Shown: positions 17,952-26,284 of the stretch, piece by piece | Layout: every line of letters begins with the position of its first letter | Numbering within the stretch: the stretch's first letter is position 1 | Assembly: GCF_000980835.1 (NCBI RefSeq) | Contig: NZ_CP011312.1 | Coordinates: 1,674,001 to 1,738,000 of the forward strand | Source of the DNA: Corynebacterium kutscheri | GTDB lineage: Bacteria; Actinomycetota; Actinomycetes; Mycobacteriales; Mycobacteriaceae | DNA: 64,000 bases | Direction of reading: 5' to 3' | Position numbers and translations under genes: made by a program | Notes under the pieces: model-generated | Told to the model about the DNA's origin: nothing | The model's database searches: none | What the model saw: only the letters and a program-made list of their open reading frames with translations

Positions 17952-18703
17952 GCACCGAGCACCCGCAAGTAACCGGTTTTTAATGCCACAATAAGCGCCA
18001 CGGTTGAACAGGTTATACAGACAATCAGTACCAGAATATCTTTTATTCCCCATACCGATTCTCGCGCCCAGGTACGTGGTTGATCACGGCCAAAGCCACG
18101 TGCTTCCATTGCAGTAGCTAATTTTGTCCCACGTCGAAGCGCTAGCACTAAAAGGCTAAAAGTCATGGTCATAGTATTACGGATAAGTCCATCATCAGCT
18201 AACCCACGAGCTCTGCGTGCACGGGTTAAAAAATCCCAATCGCGACGAAACAAACTCACCAATCGCGCACCAGCTACTGCCCCAATAACGAACCGGCTAG
18301 GAAGTTTAAGTTTTTGGGCGAGTCCGTCGCCAAGCTCTGTGGGATCAATATCAGCTAATAAAATAATTACTGGCAAACCAATAGCTAAAACTCGCACCAT
18401 AATCGCTGCAGCTAATGCTAAAGAGTTATCGGTGACGTGGGCAAAAAGAAAAGAAAAATACTCCTTTCCCTCTGGACGACCATAAAGTGCCATAGACAAA
18501 CCAGAAATAGGTGCGGCAATAAGAATAGGTGCGCCACGACGAAAAAGCAGCGGCCACTTTACCCCTAACAGTGGTGCAAAGAAAAGAGTGCTTATCAAAG
18601 ACACCAATGCAGAGACAATATCAACACTAATAAGCAATGGGGTGGTGTATAAGGCTAGCGCAATAATTCTGGTTACCGGGTTGATATCATAAATAAGGTT
18701 CAT
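17948..18703 (-). CDS. ykoC: ECF transporter T component, YkoC type
   Basis: This 251-aa membrane protein (about five helices) has the two Ala-Arg-Gly coupling motifs of EcfT proteins, RRARG and MEARGFG, which dock in the ATPase grooves. With the adjacent double-ATPase and S component it forms a YkoEDC-type importer, predicted to carry thiamine precursors such as hydroxymethylpyrimidine. It overlaps the ATPase gene by 4 nt. Confidence 0.85.
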   Translation of the reverse strand: MNLIYDINPVTRIIALALYTTPLLISVDIVSALVSLISTLFFAPLLGVKWPLLFRRGAPILIAAPISGLSMALYGRPEGKEYFSFLFAHVTDNSLALAAAIMVRVLAIGLPVIILLADIDPTELGDGLAQKLKLPSRFVIGAVAGARLVSLFRRDWDFLTRARRARGLADDGLIRNTMTMTFSLLVLALRRGTKLATAMEARGFGRDQPRTWARESVWGIKDILVLIVCITCSTVALIVALKTGYLRVLGA

Positions 18704-20112
18704 AGCCGAATCTCCAGATCACCTAGGGCAGTTAGATATAGCGGATCATGGCTAATAGAGACCACTGTTGTTCCATTATCGCTTAGCTGCCTAATCAGGT
18801 TAATCAACTCAACAAAAGTTTTGCGGTCTTGGCCAAAAGTGGGTTCATCTAAAAAAACAATATCCGGCGCAGCTACCAAACAAGTAGCCACCGATAACCG
18901 ACGTTTTTGCCCGCCCGATAATGTAAAAGGATTCGCCTTAGCTAGTTCTATAAGTCCTAACCGGTTAAGTACTTCATCTGCATAAGCAATATCTTCTGGG
19001 CTAGGCAGTTCACTGCGCCACCACCGTCGACGAGTTTTTGATACTAAAAGTTCTTCTCGTACACTGCGCGTCATAAATTGATGTTCTGGGTCTTGAAATA
19101 CATAGCCAATTCGCTCAACTAGATCTTTTGACCGCCAAGTATAAGGATCGCTACTTAATAAACCAGCAATATCTTGAGATATATGAACACTTCCCGAATA
19201 AGGCTTTTTTAATCCAGCCAAGGTTAAAGCCAAAGTTGATTTACCCACACCATTAACACCGGTAATTACTGTTGATACCCCGCGCGGAATAGCTATCTCT
19301 ACCGGTCCATAATGCGGTTGATCCCAACCAACTACTAGTTTCCGGGTAGTTAGTGCACTATCTGAATGCGATATATCCGAAGCATTTTTAGCCGCTGGCA
19401 GCTCTGGTGTTATGCCAGGTACCCAGATTCCCTCTTCAACTAACTGATTACCATGCTCCGCTAAGACATTATCTGGGGTGCCATCAGCAATAATGCGTCC
19501 TTGCTTGAGCACAATCACTCGGTCGATATAATCACGCCAAATATCTACTCGGTGCTCCACAATAATCATGCTGGCACCAGTTTCTTTAATGCTCGTAGTT
19601 ACTGCATGAACAATTTCTGGCACGCTTTCACTATCAATATTGGCGGTGGGCTCATCCAATAAAATCAGTTCAGCGCCCATAGCAATCACCCCGGCGAGGG
19701 CAAGACGTTGTTTTTGTCCGCCAGATAGTGCCGCCGTGGGATGATCTAATGGTAAATCCAAGCCCACTAGCGCTAGTGCTTGCGGTACCCGACGCCAAAT
19801 TTCTGCGGGCTCAATCGCAAAATTTTCACAACCAAAAGCCACATCATCGCCTACTCGCGAAGCAATAACTTGCGAATCTGGATCTTGAAGCACCATTCCA
19901 CAGCGCGTGTTTATTATTAATTCTCCGCTACTTTGACCGTCTTCTGCACCAAGAACACCAGCAAGAGCCGCCATAAGCGTAGATTTTCCCGAACCTGAGG
20001 CACCGAGCAATAAGATCCGCTCGCCTTTTTCCACGCTAAAACTTATCTGGGTTAACGCTGGGTTTTTTCTACTCGCATGGCGATACCCAAAGTTTTTAGC
20101 AGTAATCTGCAC
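18700..20112 (-). CDS. ykoD: ECF transporter ATPase, two fused ABC domains (YkoD type)
   Basis: 470 aa with two ABC domains. The first has GASGSGKST, LSGGQKQRLALAG and LILLDEPTANID; the second has GVNGVGKST, LSGGQKRRLSVA and IVFLDEPTFGQD. Fusion of both ECF ATPases in one chain is typical of YkoD. Second gene of the TPP-riboswitch operon, 79 nt after the S component gene. Confidence 0.88.
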   Translation of the reverse strand: MQITAKNFGYRHASRKNPALTQISFSVEKGERILLLGASGSGKSTLMAALAGVLGAEDGQSSGELIINTRCGMVLQDPDSQVIASRVGDDVAFGCENFAIEPAEIWRRVPQALALVGLDLPLDHPTAALSGGQKQRLALAGVIAMGAELILLDEPTANIDSESVPEIVHAVTTSIKETGASMIIVEHRVDIWRDYIDRVIVLKQGRIIADGTPDNVLAEHGNQLVEEGIWVPGITPELPAAKNASDISHSDSALTTRKLVVGWDQPHYGPVEIAIPRGVSTVITGVNGVGKSTLALTLAGLKKPYSGSVHISQDIAGLLSSDPYTWRSKDLVERIGYVFQDPEHQFMTRSVREELLVSKTRRRWWRSELPSPEDIAYADEVLNRLGLIELAKANPFTLSGGQKRRLSVATCLVAAPDIVFLDEPTFGQDRKTFVELINLIRQLSDNGTTVVSISHDPLYLTALGDLEIRL

Positions 20113-20191
20113 ACAGACCCCTTATACCTTGCACTTGTTTTGCGGTTATTTTTACGTCAGCGCACTATAACTCGCAGTATAGCTACAGTGT

Positions 20192-20812
20192 TTATATCAA
20201 TTCGGTGCGCTCACGTCCTGCGGCAAAACGATCAAGTGCACCAGTTTTAGCGAGTACTTTAACCAGTAAAAATGAGACTATTCCGGCAATAACAATTCCG
20301 GACAACGCAGAAGCAGCTAAATAGATAAGATTAAAAGCCAAGCTTTTTGCCATATTTCCACTAGTAACAAGCTCGAGTAAAAAACCTGCTACCCCGGCAC
20401 CAAGGCCGGCAATACCTGCTACTAGGGCGTCGAAACGCCGATAAAGAAATATCGCGAAAATAGCTTCGGCACCTAAACCTTGAATGAGACCATAATAAAC
20501 GGTTTCAATTCCCCATTGATTGCCAATACCGGCAGAAATACATGCGGCAAGAAGTTCCACATAGATGGCTGCACCGGGCTTGCGAATAATAAGGCCGCCC
20601 ACAACCCCAGCCATTAACCACACTCCATTAGCCATTCCACCCAAGCCAGGGGTAAGTGCATCGGCTGCGGAATACCAAGCGTAACCAATGGAATTCCAGA
20701 TCCAAAAAATCAATCCCATAGCCACGCCAATAACCGAGGCGATGACGATGTCAATCACTCGCCATCGAGTATTTTTTACTGAAGTAGATGCAGACGAGTA
20801 AACATTATGCAT
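20192..20812 (-). CDS. ykoE: ECF transporter S component, YkoE type
   Basis: About 206 aa with five to six membrane helices; the VIASVIGVAMGLIFW helix and GLGAEAIFAIF segment fit the YkoE substrate-binding subunit. The start is the ATG at 20812, because the sequence upstream is the TPP aptamer, whose 3' end carries the ribosome site AGGAAGAG. YkoE, with YkoD and YkoC, is predicted to import hydroxymethylpyrimidine or thiamine. The riboswitch supports the vitamin B1 assignment independently. Confidence 0.88.
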   Translation of the reverse strand: MHNVYSSASTSVKNTRWRVIDIVIASVIGVAMGLIFWIWNSIGYAWYSAADALTPGLGGMANGVWLMAGVVGGLIIRKPGAAIYVELLAACISAGIGNQWGIETVYYGLIQGLGAEAIFAIFLYRRFDALVAGIAGLGAGVAGFLLELVTSGNMAKSLAFNLIYLAASALSGIVIAGIVSFLLVKVLAKTGALDRFAAGRERTELI

Positions 20813-20817
20813 AATTC

Positions 20818-20897
20818 TCTTCCTATCGCCGGCATAACCCGGATCAGGTTCAAACGGTTTATTCTCAGCGCTTAATGAAGCGCACCCGTGAGTGGAC
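20818..20897 (-). promoter_or_regulatory. TPP riboswitch (THI element)
   Basis: Read on the minus strand this shows the conserved core CTGAGA (20863-20868), then TTGAACCTGATCCGG and GGTTATGCCGGCG ending in the AGGAA segment. The aptamer ends only a few nt before the ykoE ATG and contains or abuts the ribosome site, so there is no room for a separate terminator. Control of translation by masking the ribosome site is the likely mechanism. The 5' end begins about 15 nt after the panE stop. Confidence 0.95.
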
Positions 20898-20912
20898 ACT
20901 TGCCTTTCTACC

Positions 20913-21857
20913 CTACTGCTGCATATTTGCAGAACCACTACCCCTATTTGTGGGCTCCAACACATTTCTTAGTAAAAGGTGCAATGGAACAGATACTTGC
21001 GCACGTTGCGCCATTCGAATAACTGCACCTACTTGTGCATCCAGTTCGCTAGGCAAACCAGCACTAAGATCACGCTGCAAAGAGCTTGTCGACGACTCCG
21101 CCTGCTTATCAAGTAGCTCGATGGTTTGCTCAACAATGTCATCGGGAAGCTGTACGCCGCTGGCTTGTGCTACTGCATATATTTCTAAGATTAAATCACG
21201 CAAATTATCTCGGTACACAGTACGAACGACACCTAGCGGTTGGTTAACTAATGCACCAAGAGCGCCAAAGGTGGTAACAAACATAGCCTTTGCCCAAATA
21301 TCGCTCATAATTTTTTCATCAACACGCGAGTCAATACCGGCCGCATTCAGTAAAGAAGCAAAACGTTCTGCCGTACTCTCAGTACCAGTAGCTAAAGAAC
21401 CAATATCAAGGCGTTTTAGCGTGCCTGCTAAACGTACCGAGGTAATCCCGGTGCGGATAAAAAATCCTCGTACCACGCCAGGAAGTACCTTTTCTTTACC
21501 ATACTTCTCAACTGCCAAGGTGGGCATTTCAACTGAATTTTGCGTGGTTACCAGCACAGCACCAGCTGGAAGTTGGTCCGGTAAATTAGTGGAATTAATA
21601 GTTTTAGTAGCCAATACCACCACATCAGCTGTTTTTATTTCAAAAAGACTTGTTACCACCGATAAATACACCTGACGAGTTCCCCGCTCATCACTAATGC
21701 TTATCCCCTCTTTACGCAATCGAGCAGCAGTATCTGGACGTGCTACCATGCGCACACTAGCAACTTTTTCGTCTATTCCACTAGCGGTTAATTGTTCTTG
21801 CAGCGCTGCGCCAATGTAACCGCCAACGGCGCCGGTTCCAATAATTACAACATGCAT
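20913..21857 (-). CDS. panE: 2-dehydropantoate 2-reductase
   Basis: This 314-aa NADPH enzyme makes pantoate for coenzyme A. The Rossmann motif IGTGAVGGYIG is at the N terminus, the conserved lysine in LATKT is near 88, and the IWAKAMF helix carries the catalytic lysine near 186. The C terminus ends 15 nt before the TPP riboswitch, so either panE read-through feeds the riboswitch operon or the operon promoter lies inside panE. PanE-family paralogues act on other keto acids, so the exact substrate is not certain. Confidence 0.82.
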   Translation of the reverse strand: MHVVIIGTGAVGGYIGAALQEQLTASGIDEKVASVRMVARPDTAARLRKEGISISDERGTRQVYLSVVTSLFEIKTADVVVLATKTINSTNLPDQLPAGAVLVTTQNSVEMPTLAVEKYGKEKVLPGVVRGFFIRTGITSVRLAGTLKRLDIGSLATGTESTAERFASLLNAAGIDSRVDEKIMSDIWAKAMFVTTFGALGALVNQPLGVVRTVYRDNLRDLILEIYAVAQASGVQLPDDIVEQTIELLDKQAESSTSSLQRDLSAGLPSELDAQVGAVIRMAQRAQVSVPLHLLLRNVLEPTNRGSGSANMQQ

Positions 21858-22033
21858 ATTTTTAGTCTACTTATCGACTTAAAGCAGCTAGAACCGGTAA
21901 ATAATCACATCCCTTAAAAACAGAAAGGCTTTTCTACCCCAAATTTCTGTTGCGTGCATATTTATTATTCCTAAAATAATGGCGTGTATTTTTACTAATT
22001 ATCACCTGGGACTAGCACACTTCGGAGATGAAA

Positions 22034-22255
22034 ATGAGCAAGAACAGCTTTAGCAATATTCACACGGTGCTTAAAGCTTTTAGCTCCATCACATTAGGCG
22101 TCTTGGCATATTGCTTTATTGTTGCGCCGCTCATTAAAGAAAGCACATATCAAGAAGTAGCAAGCAGTACCTTCATCCATATCGGATTAGAGTATCTCCT
22201 GGTAGCAGTAATAATTAGCGTAGTGTGGATAGGGATTTTACTGCTTCGTCGTTGA
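22034..22255 (+). CDS. Small two-helix membrane protein
   Basis: 73 aa with two predicted membrane helices (about 14-35 and 50-70) and a basic C terminus. Two in-frame ATGs exist; the second (22034) has GGAG at the right distance, while the first directly abuts it, so I take the second. No function is recognised. It opens a 4-kb AT-rich stretch of genes without known families. Confidence 0.55.
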   Translation: MSKNSFSNIHTVLKAFSSITLGVLAYCFIVAPLIKESTYQEVASSTFIHIGLEYLLVAVIISVVWIGILLLRR

Positions 22256-22757
22256 TTTTTTCCCTTTGCTAAAAACAACTTCCCATCCAAGCAAATATGC
22301 TTAATCTACGGAATTTAAATGTTATTTAATACTAAAAATTCTGTGATATTCCTGACCGTAAATCTTAATAATCTCTCCAGTAGCCAACTCGATTAAAAAG
22401 ACTTGCCCTATATAAAAATGTCAACACCCCAGCCTAAGCCACTACTTAAAACCCACAAACTACTACACCATCATCACGGTCTTTTAGTACAGCATAGTTG
22501 CTGCGTACCGACCGGTTTACAAAAGCAATAGAGCAAAGCAGTGGCCTGCTATACGTTCACATTTCCAGCACTAACAAATAATTAAAACTCCGCCGAACAA
22601 ATAAAACAACCAAAAATCATGGCATAACTAGACATAATCGACAAATAAGATTATTCGAAACTTCGTTATAGCTTAAATAAAAACTAGTAAAGAAATAATT
22701 TAAACCTGATACTGTAATAAAGAAAACTTCATTATTACTTTAAAAGGTGCTCATTCT
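22256..22757. other. AT-rich intergenic stretch with a possible gene relic
   Basis: No intact gene is seen in these 502 bp. On the minus strand two open stretches without starts (22446-22556 and 22322-22420) read like protein fragments, in different frames (see the pseudogene entry). AAAAGGTG just before 22758 is the ribosome site of the next gene. Confidence 0.5.
22322..22556 (-). pseudogene. Possible decayed coding sequence
   Basis: The fragment at 22446-22556 contains VLKDRDDGVVVCGF before a stop, and the fragment at 22322-22420 contains VFLIELATGEIIKIYGQ before a stop. Removing one TA from the TATATA run near 22410 would join an upstream frame (GLGWGVDIFI) to the second fragment. This is suggestive of a relic with frameshifts, but chance cannot be excluded and the family is unknown. 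Confidence 0.25.
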
Positions 22758-23146
22758 ATGCGTCAGCTTCACCACAGTGTCGCAGTACTCACAACTTTTC
22801 TGCTTACGCTTACCTTAACCCCCTATTGGCTACTAGCCAAGAAGATCCACAAGACTTCTCAGCTATTACCGATCAGCAAACTCCAGATGCAACTATTGCT
22901 GCCCCAGGTAGAGAAGGTTTAGAACCTGCTGAGCCTGGATTCAATGACAATACGCTTAATAATCAAGCTGGCGCAGCCTGGCACCCTACAGACTGTGCTT
23001 CCCTAGTATGGGCAGCCTATATGTATGGTGGTGACAAGCCAGTAGACATTGGTCATAACAAATATCTTCTTGCTGCAGTCGGCTATAGATCTTCTGTCTT
23101 CCCAATTGATATTGCTAATTCAACCGCTACCAGAGAATTTGAATAA
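22758..23146 (+). pseudogene. Secreted-protein gene interrupted by a frameshift
   Basis: An ATG at 22758 with a good ribosome site (AAAAGGTG) encodes a typical signal peptide, MRQLHHSVAVLTTFLLTLTL. The frame then leaves the long downstream frame, which encodes about 105 residues starting LATSQEDPQDF and ending at 23146. The break falls in a run of five C (22819-22823). One additional C would give a continuous signal peptide with an LLATS cleavage region and a 130-aa secreted protein. The mature part is acidic with a DCASLVWAAYMYGG segment and no recognised domain. The gene abuts the next start directly. Confidence 0.6.
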
Positions 23147-24301
23147 ATGTCTGCTCAATATTTTAAAACTCTTAGCCTCACCTTTGTGTGTCTATTCTGG
23201 ATAATATCTTGTGGAAAAGAATCCCCCACTACCCAAAAACCAACTTCACTTAATGTCGAAAGTATAGGCAAGAGCTATATAGCTATATCTGAGTCAATTC
23301 AGCATAACGAATACGATGGTCACAGCTTTGTAATAAGTAAAACTGGCGCACTTTCCAATATCCAAAGTTTTACCAGCGTATATAACAACAAACTAGTGGC
23401 TTTCGATGGCGGATATGCTTTTGCTACCCCTGAGGGGATTTTAAAAGCAGATAGATCTGGAAATATTACTCCCGTAGATAATTTAACTAATTCGGGAGTT
23501 CTCTCTGAAGCCTACAGTTCACCTGATGGTAGTCATGCAATTTTTACTTTTAATGAAGGATTCTCTTATGGTTACGGTGATAGCCATGAGATACGAATAA
23601 TCTCCCCCTCAGGTTTTGTTACTGAACCAACTTTATCTTATCCATATGGGGTAAGCGTATGTAACGATGGTTCTAGCTTTTGGTTAGACGTGGCTGAACC
23701 ACCAGCGAGTCCAACCGCCGAGATACCTCTCGGAGCAAAAACTATGGTGGTATTGAACAAACCAGAAGAAAAATTCACTGCAGAATTATCGCTCCACTAT
23801 GGGTTTATTTCTGATGCAAGTTTCAACTGTACGACCAATACAATTTTTGTGCTTCACTATACAAATAAAAAATATTTACTTGCACAATTCGTTATTACAG
23901 AAGATTCAGTAGATCTAGTAGCAGAGCGAGAGGTAGAGCGCTCGTTTTATACTGAAATGCCGGGTGGAGATGTTTTGTTACCTAACGGATTTATGGTGGT
24001 AAATCGCGATGGAAGTTTCACCAAAATCCCGCATACATCAGACGAAGAAAATGAATATGATACTTTCGGCATAGACGGGCATACTGTACAAAAAGTTTAT
24101 TTTGATGGTCGCTTTTTAAACGTTTCCCATCTTGCGTCTGGTCGTAACGCTGACACATACATTTCTTCTTTTACCCTAGATAATTTCAAGGTTCCGATAT
24201 CTACTACGCATATTCCAGACTCTGCGTATAACAATAAATCGAAAGTATCGAATATAATCAATGGCCGCTCAGCGATGGCCGGAATAATTGCCTTAGATTA
24301 G
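23147..24301 (+). CDS. Lipoprotein of unknown function
   Basis: 384 aa. The N terminus is a signal peptide with a probable lipobox WIISC (Cys about 22) followed by GKES. The rest is rich in beta-strand-like repeats (SYIAISES, DGGYAFATPEG, YSSPDGSHAIF), suggesting a beta-propeller-like extracytoplasmic domain, without catalytic motifs. The start directly follows the stop of the frameshifted gene, so its translation may depend on that gene. Its base composition is AT-rich like its upstream neighbours. Confidence 0.65.
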   Translation: MSAQYFKTLSLTFVCLFWIISCGKESPTTQKPTSLNVESIGKSYIAISESIQHNEYDGHSFVISKTGALSNIQSFTSVYNNKLVAFDGGYAFATPEGILKADRSGNITPVDNLTNSGVLSEAYSSPDGSHAIFTFNEGFSYGYGDSHEIRIISPSGFVTEPTLSYPYGVSVCNDGSSFWLDVAEPPASPTAEIPLGAKTMVVLNKPEEKFTAELSLHYGFISDASFNCTTNTIFVLHYTNKKYLLAQFVITEDSVDLVAEREVERSFYTEMPGGDVLLPNGFMVVNRDGSFTKIPHTSDEENEYDTFGIDGHTVQKVYFDGRFLNVSHLASGRNADTYISSFTLDNFKVPISTTHIPDSAYNNKSKVSNIINGRSAMAGIIALD

Positions 24302-24322
24302 AAACTCCCATAGAACACTTCC

Positions 24323-24355
24323 GTCAAGCGTGCTAGATAACCTGGCACGCTTGAC
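24323..24355 (+). terminator. Probable terminator hairpin
   Basis: GTCAAGCGTGC and its exact complement form an 11-bp stem with an 11-nt loop, 21 nt after the lipoprotein stop. No T-run follows, so efficiency is uncertain. Confidence 0.6.
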
Positions 24356-24463
24356 TACGTATTAAGCAAAAATTTCCTTTTTCTCACACTCACACAATTA
24401 TTAACCACGTGAGTTAATTCGCACTACACTGTTTTTCACGCACCACCGAAAGGAAAATTACTT

Positions 24464-25387
24464 ATGGCCGGAGGCCTTGCCGCTTTGCTTGATGACGTTG
24501 CACTTATTGCCCGTACTGCGGCAGCAAGTGTAGATGATGTCGCCGCAGCTACCGCAAAAACCACTGCCAAGGCAGCTGGCGTAGTTATTGATGATGCTGC
24601 GGTAACACCACGTTTTGTTGAAGGTGTTACCCCAGCTCGCGAGCTTCCTATTATTTGGAAAATCACTAAAGGCTCGCTTTTTAATAAATTCATTATTATC
24701 TTGCCCATTATTTTACTGCTCAATACCCTAGCCCCCTGGCTGCTAACCCCCATACTTATGCTTGGTGGTGCTTACCTTTGTTTCGAAGGAACAGAAAAAG
24801 TATGGGAACTAGTCTCTGGCCACCAGGAAGAAAAAGAAGAAGCAGTTGGCCAACAAGACGAAAAAACTATTGTCCGCGGCGCAATTACCACTGATCTTAT
24901 TCTTAGCGCTGAGATCATGGTGATCTCGCTCAATGAGGTTGCCGATCAACCCATTTGGTTTGAAGCCGGAGTGCTTCTTGCCGTGGGTCTAGCGGTAACC
25001 ATTGGTGTTTATGGTGCAGTAGCACTACTAGTAAAGATGGATGATCTGGGCATGTCCTTAGCAACTAAGGACTCCACAGGCGCAAAGAAATTTGGTCGTA
25101 CATTAGTAACCGCTATGCCAAAAATCTTGCATGCTATTTCGCTTGTCGGCATGTTCGCCATGCTCTGGGTAGGTGGACATATTCTGGTTCAGGGTCTTTA
25201 TGACCTCAACTTATGGCAGTGGCCACATCACTTTATTCATGATATGACTCATCATGTGGAGCACCTTGGCAAGGCAATCACCTGGCTCGTTGAAACCTTC
25301 TTTTCCATGGTCTTTGGTCTCATTGTTGGTGGCATTATTGCCCTAATAATGCACTTTATTCCGCGGAAAAAGAGTGTTCAACATTAA
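24464..25387 (+). CDS. DUF808 / YedI-like inner membrane protein
   Basis: The 307-aa protein begins MAGGLAALLDDVALIA, the hallmark of the DUF808 (YedI) family, has the GGAYLCFEGTEK motif, and contains about six membrane helices with a basic C terminus. Function is unknown; the family is widespread. GAAAGGA stands about 10 nt upstream of the ATG. Confidence 0.88.
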   Translation: MAGGLAALLDDVALIARTAAASVDDVAAATAKTTAKAAGVVIDDAAVTPRFVEGVTPARELPIIWKITKGSLFNKFIIILPIILLLNTLAPWLLTPILMLGGAYLCFEGTEKVWELVSGHQEEKEEAVGQQDEKTIVRGAITTDLILSAEIMVISLNEVADQPIWFEAGVLLAVGLAVTIGVYGAVALLVKMDDLGMSLATKDSTGAKKFGRTLVTAMPKILHAISLVGMFAMLWVGGHILVQGLYDLNLWQWPHHFIHDMTHHVEHLGKAITWLVETFFSMVFGLIVGGIIALIMHFIPRKKSVQH

Positions 25388-25402
25388 CTGGCGCTAAAAG
25401 TT

Positions 25403-25924
25403 TTAAGAAACTCGGTTAAGCTTGCTGCCGTCGACAAGCTCCCATCGAACTCGATGTGCATCAGAAAACGATACTTTGGTAATCGTTTTTGCGGCTTTTC
25501 CCCTTAACAAAAACTCCATTGGTTCGGGGGAAAGGTCCAAACTGACAATAGATCCCCAGTGATATTGAGGGTGACTCGGCACTACGAAAAAACCAGGCGG
25601 TAGTGAACTTATTGAAAGCAAAGGCAGCTTAGTGTGACCATTAGCTTTTTGACTTTCTATCTCAATATCAAAAATGGGCTTTGTAGAGCCATTCTGTAAA
25701 TAAATCCCCCAGCACTCTTCATCCCCACGACTAGTAAGTTTTACACCGAGAACGACAACGAGTTCTGCTTGTTCACGCTCTACGGCTAAGCGTATTTGTT
25801 TATCCCGATTATGTTCAATCTCAAGTGCCTTTTCGCTTGTTCGCCACGAAACCACCGCTGCAATAACCGCTAAAACACCACCAATTGCGGCTATCCAATC
25901 AGCCAACGAACCAAATTCGATCAT
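25403..25924 (-). CDS. Hypothetical protein with one N-terminal membrane helix
   Basis: 173 aa: one membrane helix (about 8-27), a charged helical or coiled-coil segment (28-55) and a soluble beta-rich domain. No known domain is recognised. It converges on the DUF808 gene with only 15 nt between the stops and no visible terminator there. Confidence 0.55.
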   Translation of the reverse strand: MIEFGSLADWIAAIGGVLAVIAAVVSWRTSEKALEIEHNRDKQIRLAVEREQAELVVVLGVKLTSRGDEECWGIYLQNGSTKPIFDIEIESQKANGHTKLPLLSISSLPPGFFVVPSHPQYHWGSIVSLDLSPEPMEFLLRGKAAKTITKVSFSDAHRVRWELVDGSKLNRVS

Positions 25925-26273
25925 GATTCCATCACACCTTGTCTTCCCATGTTCTTAGAGCCAATAAAATTTCACTGCAGTTAACGCTACAAGGAAAAAT
26001 TAAAAACACGGAAATATTAAGTTTATTTAAAATTTCCGGCGACATAATTCAGCTTGGAGGCTATACACACTCATCCCAGTAAAAGCTGTTTGACTAGCCA
26101 CTTCCATGCAGTAGTGGATAAGAAATCACCTATTCATTAATGTCCTGGATAGCTAGCCAGTATAAAAACAGTCTTATTCCACAATCACCATAGTATGTAC
26201 CGACCTATATGAAGTATCTCCTCTTGTCACCATATGCGTGAAAGAGATAACAAACAGACGTCAATATTAGGTA
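25925..26273. other. Intergenic region before the ABC exporter pair
   Basis: No gene is seen in these 349 bp. The only notable element is the palindrome at 26263-26284, which overlaps the first possible start of the ABC exporter gene. Confidence 0.5.
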
Positions 26274-26284
26274 ATGCTAATATT
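26263..26284. promoter_or_regulatory. Palindrome over the ABC exporter start, possible DtxR-like or other operator
   Basis: AATATTAG and its exact complement CTAATATT flank a 6-nt spacer. The central 19 bases, beginning TTAGGTAATGCTAAT, match the corynebacterial DtxR consensus at about 13 of 19 positions, mostly in the left half. It covers the ATG at 26274, which suggests that the real start is further downstream (26292 or 26340) and that this is an operator. Confidence 0.5.

Noticed and set aside
18700..20112. Calling the double ATPase a cobalt or biotin transporter subunit
   Set aside because: The TPP riboswitch and the YkoE-type S component identify the vitamin B1-related system.
20875..21675. 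Long plus-strand open frame (266 codons) opposite panE
   Set aside because: It is antisense to a well-supported panE and runs through the riboswitch; composition and product look unlike a real protein.
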